Below, piece by piece: positions 1-7,321 of a stretch of DNA of 15,818 bases (its first letter is position 1; every line of letters begins with the position of its first letter). The DNA is from an uncultured Collinsella sp. (GTDB lineage Bacteria > Actinomycetota > Coriobacteriia > Coriobacteriales > Coriobacteriaceae): the NCBI GenBank assembly GCA_937934165.1, contig CALGZX010000144.1, forward strand, positions 1 through 15,818, in the 5' to 3' direction. Below the pieces are notes generated by a model, which worked only from the letters and a program-made list of their open reading frames with translations, had not been told where the DNA came from and did no database searches. The translations under genes and the position numbers were made by a program.

Positions 1-505
1 CCTGCTCCTGCTGGGCCACATACCGGCCGAACTGCGCCGTGTCGATGCCGCCTTTCCATTCTTCCGGCATATCCACCATGCCGGAGCGATTCAGGTAGTA
101 ATCTCCTAGCTGGGCAGGCCCGTGCACATCCGGCAGATGCACATAGTAGTCCACGTTTTCGGGAAAGTCGATGATTCTCCCGATGCTGAAAAGCTCACTC
201 TGCGGGGCTTGCAGGGCGGCGTTCAGCTCTGCGCGTTCCCCGGTAGAGAGGGTTTCCAGTCGTGATGCCAGAAAGTTCAGTTCGTCCACATTGGATGCCA
301 GCACCATGTTGTAGGGGATGGCAAAACGCTTTTCTTCCTCGGCAAAATAGCCGGAAATGAAAAGGCCCTGCGGATTATCGGACGAAATGCCGATTTGCCG
401 CAGGGCCACTTGTACCTGTTCGGTTGTGGTGGGCAGGTCCAGCCAGACGCCATCTCCGCCTTGTTGCTGTCGATTTTGCAGCTGGATGGAAAATAGTTCG
501 CTCAT
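1..505 (-). CDS. ardA: ArdA-like antirestriction protein of a conjugative element (3' end outside window)
   Basis: At least 168 codons are open from the ATG at 505 down to base 2, and the gene continues beyond the window. The protein starts MSELFSIQLQNRQQQG and contains GVWLDLPTTTEQVQVAL, NPQGLFISGYF and a Leu/Glu-rich segment (about residues 78-105). This pattern resembles the ArdA-type antirestriction proteins carried by Firmicutes integrative conjugative elements. Such proteins are acidic DNA mimics that block type I restriction enzymes when the element enters a new host. The start is well supported by an AGGAGTG ribosome binding site about 7 bases upstream. The base composition is GC-rich and unlike the AT-richer envelope genes. 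It lies just downstream of the topB-like 3' end, an order that fits such an element. Family recognition is from memory of sequence pattern, so the precise name is moderately certain; the mobile-element origin is more secure. Confidence 0.6.
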   Translation of the reverse strand, partial: MSELFSIQLQNRQQQGGDGVWLDLPTTTEQVQVALRQIGISSDNPQGLFISGYFAEEEKRFAIPYNMVLASNVDELNFLASRLETLSTGERAELNAALQAPQSELFSIGRIIDFPENVDYYVHLPDVHGPAQLGDYYLNRSGMVDMPEEWKGGIDTAQFGRYVAQQEQ

Positions 506-525
506 TTGGTCACACTCCTTTTTTG

Positions 526-540
526 CTATCCTACGGATAG
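526..540. repeat. Small hairpin just upstream of the ardA-like gene
   Basis: Six-base inverted repeat (CTATCC, 3-base loop, GGATAG) lying 20 bases upstream of the ardA-like start and next to its ribosome binding site. It may affect translation or be a remnant of element DNA; function unknown. Confidence 0.4.
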
Positions 541-541
541 A

Positions 542-592
542 GAGAGCCGGTTATGGCAAAATGAATGCTTCACCTTACCATAACCGGCCCTC
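542..592. terminator. Strong hairpin between the topB-like end and the ardA-like gene
   Basis: Two 15-base arms (542-556 and 578-592) pair with a single mismatch around a 21-base loop. The core arm is CCGGTTATGG / CCATAACCGG. The T-rich tract (TCGTTTTCTTT) follows on the plus-strand side, so a rho-independent terminator would act best on rightward transcripts. On the minus strand it lies directly after the stop of the chimeric reading frame, where it could act as an attenuator or partial terminator between topB and ardA. Confidence 0.5.
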
Positions 593-599
593 GTTTTCT

Positions 600-977
600 T
601 TATCCCTTACGCTCTACCCGGTAATTGACGTACTTGCCTCCCGTATCTGCTAGAAGTACTGTTGCATCATAGGTTTTGCCTGTTTTCTCGGAGTAGAGGC
701 CCTTGACCTTTGCCTTACCGTTTTTGAGCAGAGCGGCGGCGATGACGACCTTGCCCGAACGAGTTTTAAGTGCAGCGAGCGTGTCTTTTAATCTGCCTCG
801 AACTCCCATGTACCCAAAGAGCCAGATCGCACAGAAGGCATCATGGAGAAAAGATCCCGCAATGGAGGCACATGCAAGCGCTTCCGCCGATCCAATATAG
901 GGCGCGAGCGCCAAACCGATTCCAAGTATTACTGTATCAAGGCCCCAAAGAAGACCGCTAAAAAAGCCGAATTGCAT
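600..977 (-). pseudogene. licB: Truncated LicB-like choline permease fused in frame to the C-terminal end of an element topoisomerase III
   Basis: This 125-codon frame joins two unrelated pieces. Residues 1-84 (MQFGFFSGLLWGLDTVILG..., three hydrophobic stretches) match the start of LicB/EamA-type drug-metabolite-transporter permeases, which import choline and normally have about 290-300 residues. Residues from about 85 on (KNGKAKVKGLYSEKTGKTYD, then LADTGGKYVNY) look like the C-terminus of the topoisomerase III encoded by Firmicutes conjugative elements. The switch falls near 723-740, in an Ala-Ala-Leu-Leu stretch. The ATG is 2 bases after the licC-licA stop with AAAAGGTGAG before it, so it was once translationally coupled to that gene. 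About 70% of the permease is missing, including its inner repeat half, so it should not transport choline. A LicB identity fits the first 84 residues and the position; the topB assignment is from motif memory. Confidence 0.7.
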
Positions 978-979
978 CG

Positions 980-2752
980 TTACTCACCTTTTCGATAGAT
1001 CTCCAGTGCCTTTTTAAGGTATTTGGCACTGTAATTGAAGTAGATATAGAGCCATTCGCCTACGAAGTCGCCTTCGGCTTCTTTCAGAAGAGACCAGAGG
1101 TACCAGCACCATCCTGCAAGGGCAATGTGCGCATAGTTATGTGCAACTTCGTTGTTTGTTGCCTTGCGCCCAAAATATGCATCAAGCGCGCGGTCGACTT
1201 CATCTTCGGAAAGCTCGCAGCAGACACTGCACGTTCCAAAATCGTTTGCATAATCGCTCATGCCAGCATATTCCCAGTCAATGAGATAGTACTTGTCGTT
1301 TTCATCGATAAGGAAATTGAGGTAAAAGAAGTCATTGTGACAAAGGCATTTTGGCGCATTGTCGGCCTGGACAAAGTGCTCCAATTCATCGATTTCGGCG
1401 GCCATTTCCCTGTAGCCTGGAATGTCGATAGGGCCTTTTTCCAAAAGAAGTGATTCGTAGCGCTTCGCTTCGAGGTAGAAGTCAAATTCGGTTTCGACAT
1501 TTGCACCGCTCTCGTGAAGCGAACGACACATCTGCATCATTCGATTCATTTGGGCATCATCATGCGGATCAGGCTGCTTTGCGTTGGGTACAAACTTCGA
1601 AATTTTCCAACCGCGCTTTGGGTCCTCATGAATGAACGTGTCGTCAAGGCCGAGTTCCTTGGCCTTTTTAAGTGCGGCTACTTCTCCATTTCTGTTAATA
1701 AGCAGTTCGGTCCCGACTCCCGGATGGCGGTAAACGTACTCTCCGTCATTGGTTCTAAAGTGGCACGATAGATTCGTAAGACCTTGTTTAAGGGGATAAA
1801 CGTCGTGAATCTCTGATTTGGAGCAGCCGAGCACTTGCTCGATGTTATCGAAAATATCGGAGTCAACGTTTTCGATAAAATGCGGATCAAAGGCACGCAG
1901 TTCATCAAGAGAATCGAATTCGTTGATCTCGCCCTCAGGATACTTTTTGATCACCATATCGAGCTCCTTGATGTGCTCGATATATAGATCTTCCCAAAGC
2001 TTGTCCGTTGTTTCGGGCTTGTTATATTCCGTTTCGAGAATCTGCTTAAATGCAAGCGAGAAGGCTTTATCAAAGTAGACATGTCCGAGCATATACCAAG
2101 CATCGGAACCGCCAATCGTAACATTGGTGATTCTGTCCATTGCTCCGGTTTGAATGCACCATTCTTTGGTGGCGCCTTCAGCATATTGAGCAGAATAAAA
2201 TGCTTTCCAAACGTATGCTTCAAACGGATTGTTTAGAAGGTAATCATCGCTTGAACAAATATAGGTGTTGCCAAGCCGCTCTTTTACGCACATAAGCGAT
2301 GCGTGGTTATTTTTGGATGCATATTCGTTGTTGACGACAATCGAAACGCCGAACTTGCTTTCGAGATAGAAGAAATACTCTTTTTTATAGCCGACAACGA
2401 CGGTGATATTGCTGATACCTGCGTCTTGCAGCTGCCTAATCTGACGTTCGATGAGAATCTCACCACGTACCTTTAAAAGGCCTTTGGGCTTTTCATACGA
2501 AATGGGAGCAAAGCGGCTCGAAAGCCCCGCAGCCAATATCACTGCGTTTTCAACCTTATAGGGGTGAAGTGCTTCGTAACCGTTGTCGGTTAGGCTGTCC
2601 GATTCGAGAAGGCCTTCATTCGTAAGCTCTTTATTTGCTGCGTTTACCGATCCAAGTGAGAGGCCAGTGCGCTCGGCAACTTCTCGCTGGCTGGCATATG
2701 GGTTCTTTAGGTATTCGTACAGAACAGTAAAGTTACGCTTGGTCAGTTCCAC
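980..2752 (-). CDS. licC-licA: HTH - phosphocholine cytidylyltransferase (LicC) - choline kinase (LicA) fusion
   Basis: The 590-residue protein has three parts. Residues ~3-60 form a winged helix-turn-helix (YASQREVAERTGLSLGSVNA). Residues ~67-290 are a LicC-type nucleotidyltransferase with signature LAAGLSSRF (73-81), EKPKG (87-91) and an Asp pair (169-170). Residues ~310-590 are a LicA-type choline/aminoglycoside kinase with QGLTN (323-327), the Brenner motif HNDFFYLN (472-479) and metal-binding DWEYAGM from Asp492. It should phosphorylate choline and convert it to CDP-choline, the donor for LicD. The start is set at GTG 2752: GGAGG lies six bases upstream, and the longer frame to 2866 adds a non-domain tail reading through the promoter region. 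The licB fragment follows after 2 bases. All catalytic motifs look intact. The HTH could make it a self-regulating trigger enzyme; that is inference. Confidence 0.92.
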   Translation of the reverse strand: MELTKRNFTVLYEYLKNPYASQREVAERTGLSLGSVNAANKELTNEGLLESDSLTDNGYEALHPYKVENAVILAAGLSSRFAPISYEKPKGLLKVRGEILIERQIRQLQDAGISNITVVVGYKKEYFFYLESKFGVSIVVNNEYASKNNHASLMCVKERLGNTYICSSDDYLLNNPFEAYVWKAFYSAQYAEGATKEWCIQTGAMDRITNVTIGGSDAWYMLGHVYFDKAFSLAFKQILETEYNKPETTDKLWEDLYIEHIKELDMVIKKYPEGEINEFDSLDELRAFDPHFIENVDSDIFDNIEQVLGCSKSEIHDVYPLKQGLTNLSCHFRTNDGEYVYRHPGVGTELLINRNGEVAALKKAKELGLDDTFIHEDPKRGWKISKFVPNAKQPDPHDDAQMNRMMQMCRSLHESGANVETEFDFYLEAKRYESLLLEKGPIDIPGYREMAAEIDELEHFVQADNAPKCLCHNDFFYLNFLIDENDKYYLIDWEYAGMSDYANDFGTCSVCCELSEDEVDRALDAYFGRKATNNEVAHNYAHIALAGWCWYLWSLLKEAEGDFVGEWLYIYFNYSAKYLKKALEIYRKGE

Positions 2753-2789
2753 TGCAGGCCTCCAATTAAGATGTTCATTGCTTAGGAAA

Positions 2790-2818
2790 AGAATAGAATG
2801 ATTGAACGTTATGTTCAA
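2790..2818 (-). promoter_or_regulatory. Predicted leftward promoter of licC-licA
   Basis: On the minus strand, TTGAAC (2818-2813) is followed after 17 bases by TATTCT (2795-2790). This gives a vegetative-type promoter whose transcript would begin about 30 bases before the GTG at 2752. The -35 box is one arm of the palindrome at 2801-2819. Confidence 0.5.
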
Positions 2819-2819
2819 T
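2801..2819. promoter_or_regulatory. Palindromic operator candidate in the divergent promoter region
   Basis: Perfect inverted repeat ATTGAAC - 5 bases - GTTCAAT. Each arm contains a TTGAAC -35 box, one for each direction, so a dimeric repressor bound here would block both licC-licA and the wall-binding protein genes. The adjacent licC-licA product carries a winged-helix domain and is the nearest candidate regulator. Binding is inferred; the symmetry is directly visible. Confidence 0.6.
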
Positions 2820-2829
2820 TTAATATATT
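2802..2829 (+). promoter_or_regulatory. Predicted rightward promoter of the wall-binding protein genes
   Basis: TTGAAC (2802-2807), a 16-base spacer and TATATT (2824-2829) form a good housekeeping-type promoter. It leads to the gene starting at 2918 with an AT-rich leader of about 80 bases. It overlaps the leftward promoter through the shared palindrome. Confidence 0.55.
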
Positions 2830-2917
2830 TATCTACATAGACTGAACAGACAGTAACGAAAATCAATCCTGGAATGTGGATTAAAATAAATAAATGAGAT
2901 ATCTGGGAGGGTCGCTT

Positions 2918-5089
2918 ATGTATCGATTCGAAAAGAAGGCCACGCTTGTTTGTGCTGCTGCGTCATTAATCACTGCTTGCTGCTTGCCCCTGAGTGCGAA
3001 TGTCGCGTTTGCACAGGATTCCGTTGAGGCTCAGAGTATTGAGTCAAAAGCGGATTTTTCTTCTGTGGTTTCCGATGATTTGCAACCTGATAATTCTTCC
3101 GTCATAAAAGATGGCTGGCAACGAGACGAGTCGTCTGGAGTTTGGTATTACGGAAAAAACGGTAAACACCAAACTGGCTGGCTGCAAAGCGGGGGCTATT
3201 GGTATTGGCTTGATCCAGCCAATGATGGTGCAATGCAGACAGGTTATTTCAATGTGACCGATGCTGGCGGATCGACTGCTTCGTTTTATGCGAATGACGG
3301 CAATGCCGCAACGCCTTTTGGCGCGCTATATCAGAACTGCTGGCTACGTAACTCAGATGGAAATTGGTTTTATGCCAATGCTGGAGGCGATTTAGCTGCT
3401 GGTTGGTTTTATCAAGACGGCACATGGTATTACCTGGATCCTGCCACCCATATAATGCAGGTTGGTTTTGTCGACCTCGGGAGCGGGAAATACTATTTAG
3501 ATGCCACTGGTGCTATGAAAACCGGCTGGATTCTCGTTGACGGGAATTGGTACTGGGCTTATTCATCGGGTGCCCTTGCTTCGTCATGGCAAACGATAGG
3601 TGGGGCTCGCTATTATTTTGACCCACAGACGTTCATCATGTTTAAGGGTCGTCAAAAGATTGATGGAAGAACCTACATTTTTGGTGACTATGGCCTCGCA
3701 AATGGATGGTACAAAGACGGAGCAGATTGGTATTACTGCTCTAACGGTATTGCGGCCACTGGCTGGAAACTCGTTAACGGCGCTTGGTATTATCTCGACC
3801 CAGCCTCCGATGGTAAGATGTCCGTTGGGTATTTAGACCTTGGCAATGCAGCATATTATTTGAACCCCAATGGGGTTATGGCTGTTGGCTGGGCTCAGTC
3901 CGAGAACGGCTGGTATCTAGCCTCTCAATCTGGTGCGCTTATTTCTGACTGGTATAAAGAAGGCGCTAGCTGGTATTACCTGGACCCTGTTAGCCATCTA
4001 ATGAAAACGGGCTTATTTGAGGTGAGCGGCAACGATTGTTTTGCAAACCAGAGCGGTAGGCTCGTGGTTTCAAGCTGGGTTACCGTTAATGATGGCGTTG
4101 AAAGATATGCCGATGATAATGGATATCTTTGCAAGGATGTGATTCGCGAAAACGGCGCTATTCTAAAAACCGCTGGAGCTGATGGTTGGCAGGTTGCGTC
4201 CGGCTGGGTTAATGTCGCAAATCTAAGGTTTTACGCTGAGCCCGGAACGGGTGCCATTCATCTTGGATGGCTGCAGATTGACGGCGATTGGTATTGGCTT
4301 GATGCCAATTCTGGCGTGATGAAGACCGGATGGGTTTTTACTGGTGGTTCATGGTATTACCTAAACGCTGACGGAAAAATGGCAACTGGTTGGAAATGCC
4401 TGAATGGAACATGGTATTACCTTGAGTCCAATGGAAGCATGCATGTTGGCTGGCTTAAAGATTCGGGTAAGTGGTATTGGTTAGACGGCAGCGGCGCTAT
4501 GGCAACGGGCGCAAGGACCATCGACGGTGTTCGCCGAATTTTCTGGAGCGATGGCCAGTGCGACAAAGTTGGCTGGCAAAATCCATCCCAGTATCCTCAG
4601 GTCAGTTCTTGGACTGTTCAGCTGCCTAGCTATTGCACCGGATACTTTACCTATGTGACCCCTTCTCGCATTTCTGTCGAAGCAACGCGGGAAGATTGCG
4701 TGAACGCCTTTATCCAGCGCGCCTATGAGTATATCGGTACGCAATATATTGAGCCTTGGTCTACCGCTCCCGGTGGAGCTGTTGATTGCTCTGGTTTTGT
4801 CTTGCAGTGCCTTTATGCTACTGGCATGGATATGGGTGTTTACAACCCTTATAACCATCGCTGGGATCCAAGCCAAACCTACAATTCCATGAATTGGTAT
4901 CGAAGCAATATCTTTATGCCCGTGAGCACGAGCTCGATTCAACGCGGCGATGTGATTTATTACCGCGGTCATATTGCAATTGCACTTGGCGGCGGCTTGA
5001 TGATTGATTCCTGGCCTCATCAAGGTGTCGGAATTCATCCTATTAGCGCAAGGGGAAATGTAATCGGCGCAGCTCGTCCGTTTATTTAA
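2918..5089 (+). CDS. Secreted wall (choline)-binding repeat protein with NlpC/P60 peptidase domain
   Basis: A 723-residue exported protein. A signal peptide with a basic start (MYRFEKK), hydrophobic core and likely cleavage after Ala32 (AFA|QD) is followed by a short acidic linker. About 20 aromatic repeats follow (residues ~65-550), of the type GAWYYLDPASDGKM or GNWYWAYSSG, as in choline-binding and glucan-binding proteins. The C-terminus (~595-723) is an NlpC/P60 cysteine peptidase with DCSGFV (Cys624), RGHIAIALGGG (His685) and a third residue that could be Asp697 or His701. It probably cleaves peptidoglycan stem peptides while held on choline-bearing glycans. The start at 2918 is chosen because GGGAGGG lies six bases upstream; the ATG at 2894 has no such site and would put eight residues before the basic start. 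It is the first gene of a two-gene operon and is read from the promoter shared with licC-licA. Confidence 0.88.
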   Translation: MYRFEKKATLVCAAASLITACCLPLSANVAFAQDSVEAQSIESKADFSSVVSDDLQPDNSSVIKDGWQRDESSGVWYYGKNGKHQTGWLQSGGYWYWLDPANDGAMQTGYFNVTDAGGSTASFYANDGNAATPFGALYQNCWLRNSDGNWFYANAGGDLAAGWFYQDGTWYYLDPATHIMQVGFVDLGSGKYYLDATGAMKTGWILVDGNWYWAYSSGALASSWQTIGGARYYFDPQTFIMFKGRQKIDGRTYIFGDYGLANGWYKDGADWYYCSNGIAATGWKLVNGAWYYLDPASDGKMSVGYLDLGNAAYYLNPNGVMAVGWAQSENGWYLASQSGALISDWYKEGASWYYLDPVSHLMKTGLFEVSGNDCFANQSGRLVVSSWVTVNDGVERYADDNGYLCKDVIRENGAILKTAGADGWQVASGWVNVANLRFYAEPGTGAIHLGWLQIDGDWYWLDANSGVMKTGWVFTGGSWYYLNADGKMATGWKCLNGTWYYLESNGSMHVGWLKDSGKWYWLDGSGAMATGARTIDGVRRIFWSDGQCDKVGWQNPSQYPQVSSWTVQLPSYCTGYFTYVTPSRISVEATREDCVNAFIQRAYEYIGTQYIEPWSTAPGGAVDCSGFVLQCLYATGMDMGVYNPYNHRWDPSQTYNSMNWYRSNIFMPVSTSSIQRGDVIYYRGHIAIALGGGLMIDSWPHQGVGIHPISARGNVIGAARPFI

Positions 5090-5131
5090 TAGATTCCCTG
5101 CAAGACAGTCGGTACCGGTTGGGGGCTTGAA

Positions 5132-7201
5132 ATGAATGCTCGGATTGATCATCGAATTTGCTGGCGAGTAATTGGCTTGATGCTATTTTCCGCCTTACTT
5201 TCAGTTACAGCCCCCGCATTTTCTTGCACTGCTTATGCCGTGGAAGAGGGGGCGGATAACGGTGTCGTAGAGCGCGACTCGACAGGAGGGCCGGGAGCAT
5301 TGGTCGGTGGCGGTTGCTCTCAAGATTCCAGCGATTGTGCCGGCAAAACAACGGAAGATTCGAGCCTACAGGTTGTCGATAGCCATGACCCGTCGACTAC
5401 AGAACAACTATCTGGATGGCAATGGAACGGTTTGTCCTGGTATTACTATCTAGATGGCTGTCGTTTGACCGGAATTCAGAATATTGACGACTTGCTGTAC
5501 TACTTGGACCCCGCTCGTGACGGCGCAATGAGCTGCGGCTGGATTTTTACTGAAAATAAGTGGTATTACGCGGGTCCGTCAGGCGCTTTGGCAAGTGGCT
5601 GGCAGTTTATTGGAGACCAATGGTACTGGTTTGACTCCCTTAACAGCTGTTCTATGGCTACTGGTCGACGTGTTATTGATGGGCACCCTTATCTTCTTGG
5701 AACCTATGGACTGATTAATGGATGGTACCTTGATAACGGTTTATGGTATTGGGGTAGCAATGGTGAAGTCTTAACCGGCTGGCTTCAAACTGGCAATAAC
5801 TGGTATTGGCTTGATCCCGCCAATGATGGTGTTATGTCTAGAGGAATCGTTTCTGTTGGTTCGTCTCGTTATTATTTATTGGATTCCGGCGCAATGGCTG
5901 TTGGTTGGGCGTTTGATGGGACGGACTGGTATTACGCTGACGGTTCCGGCGCACTTGCATCGGGCTGGCGTTTGGTGAATGGCGTTTGGTATTGGCTCGA
6001 TGTCGCAAATGACAATAGAATGGCTACCGGCTTTTATGTCATCGGATCCAACCGGTATCATTTTTCTTCAACGGGAGCGCTGTCACTCGGCTGGTTTATG
6101 AGCGATGGAGACTGGTATTACGCTGAGCCTTCTCATGCGTCGGGCATTATAAAGACTGAATGGCTGAAGGACGGTGGTCAATACTATTATCTCGATCCTG
6201 CCGCCGACGGTAAAATGCTTCTTGGTCATTTTTCTGTAAATGGGAAAAGCTATTATGCAAAAGCTTCAGGCGCTGTTGCTTGTCGTGAATGGGTAGATGT
6301 CCAGGACTCGGTTCAGGATGAGCCATCTAAGGCTTTTGCTGGTTCTGATTGCTCATTGTGTGGAGCATTGCGTAATGGAAAACTGTTTGCATCAAACGGC
6401 GATGGCGAATTGGTCGAAGCTCACGGGTTTGTGATGCTTGGAGGCTGTAAGTTCTATGCTGATTCAACCGATGGCTCCCCCTGCGCTGGATGGAAGAACG
6501 TTAACGGAAAATGGTACTTTTTTGATGAGACCGCTGGCTATGCACGATCTGGCTGGCTGTACAAGGATGGCTCCTGGTTCTATTTGGACCCATCTACCTA
6601 CGTTATGAAAACCGGCTGGGTTGCCGTTAACGGATCTTGGTATTACTTGAATTCGTCTGGTTATATGCAGACAGGATGGCTCAATCTGGGCGCCACCTGG
6701 TATTGGCTTGATGCTAGTGGAGCTATGGCTACTGGCTGGCGCGTTGTGGACGGATCCTGGAATTTCTTTATGGCTAACGGCGCGTGGGTGTCAGACTATA
6801 TGGATGCTAAGGCTCAAAGTTATTCAAGCAATACAAATTGGCTGATACTTGTCGATACGTCACGTTGCGTTACGAGTATTTACACTGGATCCTGGAATAA
6901 CTGGTCCTTAAACCGTCGATATGTATGTTCGACGGGAAAAGCTAGCACGCCTACGGTGATAGGGGAGTATCAAGTCTACGGTAAGGGATACTCCTTTGGG
7001 CATGGATATACTTGCTATTACTACACGCAGTTCTATGGTGATTACTTATTCCATTCCTCACCCTACTACGTCAACAGCAACCGCGTGATGGATCCCACGA
7101 TGGGCGTTCCATCCTCTGCTGGATGCGTACGCCTTGAGATTCAGAATGCAAAATGGATTTACGATAACATTCCTTATGGAACAAAGGTTGTTACTTATTG
7201 A
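5132..7201 (+). CDS. Secreted wall (choline)-binding repeat protein with L,D-transpeptidase (YkuD) domain
   Basis: A 689-residue exported protein. A signal peptide probably ends after Ala36 (AYA|VEE), followed by an acidic, Gly/Ser/Cys-containing linker, then about 19 aromatic repeats such as NNWYWLDPANDGVM and GSWYYLNSSGYM (residues ~90-555). The last ~125 residues are a YkuD-type L,D-transpeptidase with LFHSSPYY (His641) and SSAGCVRLE (Cys665). The usual motif is SHGC; here the residue two before the catalytic Cys is Ala rather than His, while Cys and the following Arg are kept. It may form 3-3 peptidoglycan cross-links or attach material to the wall. It follows the NlpC/P60 gene by 42 bases with a GGGGG-type ribosome site, so the pair is one operon joining a hydrolase and a cross-linker of the same architecture. 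A region near residues 388-430 departs from the repeat pattern and has a CSLC cysteine pair. Confidence 0.87.
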   Translation: MNARIDHRICWRVIGLMLFSALLSVTAPAFSCTAYAVEEGADNGVVERDSTGGPGALVGGGCSQDSSDCAGKTTEDSSLQVVDSHDPSTTEQLSGWQWNGLSWYYYLDGCRLTGIQNIDDLLYYLDPARDGAMSCGWIFTENKWYYAGPSGALASGWQFIGDQWYWFDSLNSCSMATGRRVIDGHPYLLGTYGLINGWYLDNGLWYWGSNGEVLTGWLQTGNNWYWLDPANDGVMSRGIVSVGSSRYYLLDSGAMAVGWAFDGTDWYYADGSGALASGWRLVNGVWYWLDVANDNRMATGFYVIGSNRYHFSSTGALSLGWFMSDGDWYYAEPSHASGIIKTEWLKDGGQYYYLDPAADGKMLLGHFSVNGKSYYAKASGAVACREWVDVQDSVQDEPSKAFAGSDCSLCGALRNGKLFASNGDGELVEAHGFVMLGGCKFYADSTDGSPCAGWKNVNGKWYFFDETAGYARSGWLYKDGSWFYLDPSTYVMKTGWVAVNGSWYYLNSSGYMQTGWLNLGATWYWLDASGAMATGWRVVDGSWNFFMANGAWVSDYMDAKAQSYSSNTNWLILVDTSRCVTSIYTGSWNNWSLNRRYVCSTGKASTPTVIGEYQVYGKGYSFGHGYTCYYYTQFYGDYLFHSSPYYVNSNRVMDPTMGVPSSAGCVRLEIQNAKWIYDNIPYGTKVVTY

Positions 7202-7235
7202 TATTAGGCACTCGTTTTAAGAGACAGGGATAAAT

Positions 7236-7261
7236 ACTCTATTTTTAAAAGAGTTTCTTTT
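7236..7261 (+). terminator. Weak intrinsic terminator candidate after the repeat-protein operon
   Basis: ACTCT (7236-7240) and AGAGT (7250-7254) flank a 9-base AT-rich loop and run into TTTCTTTT. The stem is short and AT-rich, so read-through into the glycosyltransferase genes is likely. Confidence 0.4.
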
Positions 7262-7276
7262 AACTGAGGGTGCTTT

Positions 7277-7282
7277 GATAAT
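7277..7282 (+). promoter_or_regulatory. Possible -10 box before the glycan assembly operon
   Basis: GATAAT lies 40 bases before the chosen start of the next gene, just after the weak terminator. The -35 region (TTTCTT at 7254-7259) is poor, so the promoter is tentative. Confidence 0.25.
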
Positions 7283-7321
7283 CTTTAAGCAATGAATTTG
7301 GGAGGATTTTTGGAAATAGAA

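Noticed and set aside
357..653. Plus-strand frame of 98 codons across the ardA-like start and hairpin
   Set aside because: It overlaps the well-supported minus-strand gene and crosses the hairpin; its product is low-complexity with many Cys and Ser and matches nothing recognisable.
2680..2760. Phase-variable tetranucleotide repeats as in Haemophilus lic1A
   Set aside because: No CAAT-type or other simple tandem repeat exists at the 5' end of licC-licA.
2753..2866. N-terminal extension of licC-licA up to ATG 2866
   Set aside because: It would translate through the promoter palindrome, has no ribosome site, and adds residues outside the HTH; GTG 2752 has an ideal GGAGG.
4481..5152. Long open frame of 223 codons on the minus strand
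   Set aside because: It lies opposite the NlpC/P60 domain and last repeats, has no ribosome site or family signal, and arises from the codon pattern of the real gene.
5150..5250. Lipoprotein signal in the L,D-transpeptidase protein
   Set aside because: Cys32 follows Ala-Phe-Ser, which does not fit the lipobox; a signal peptidase I site after Ala36 fits better.
3100..6790. Repetitive DNA that might be taken for a CRISPR or satellite array
   Set aside because: The repeats are coding, in frame, and degenerate at DNA level; they are protein wall-binding repeats with no identical spaced units.
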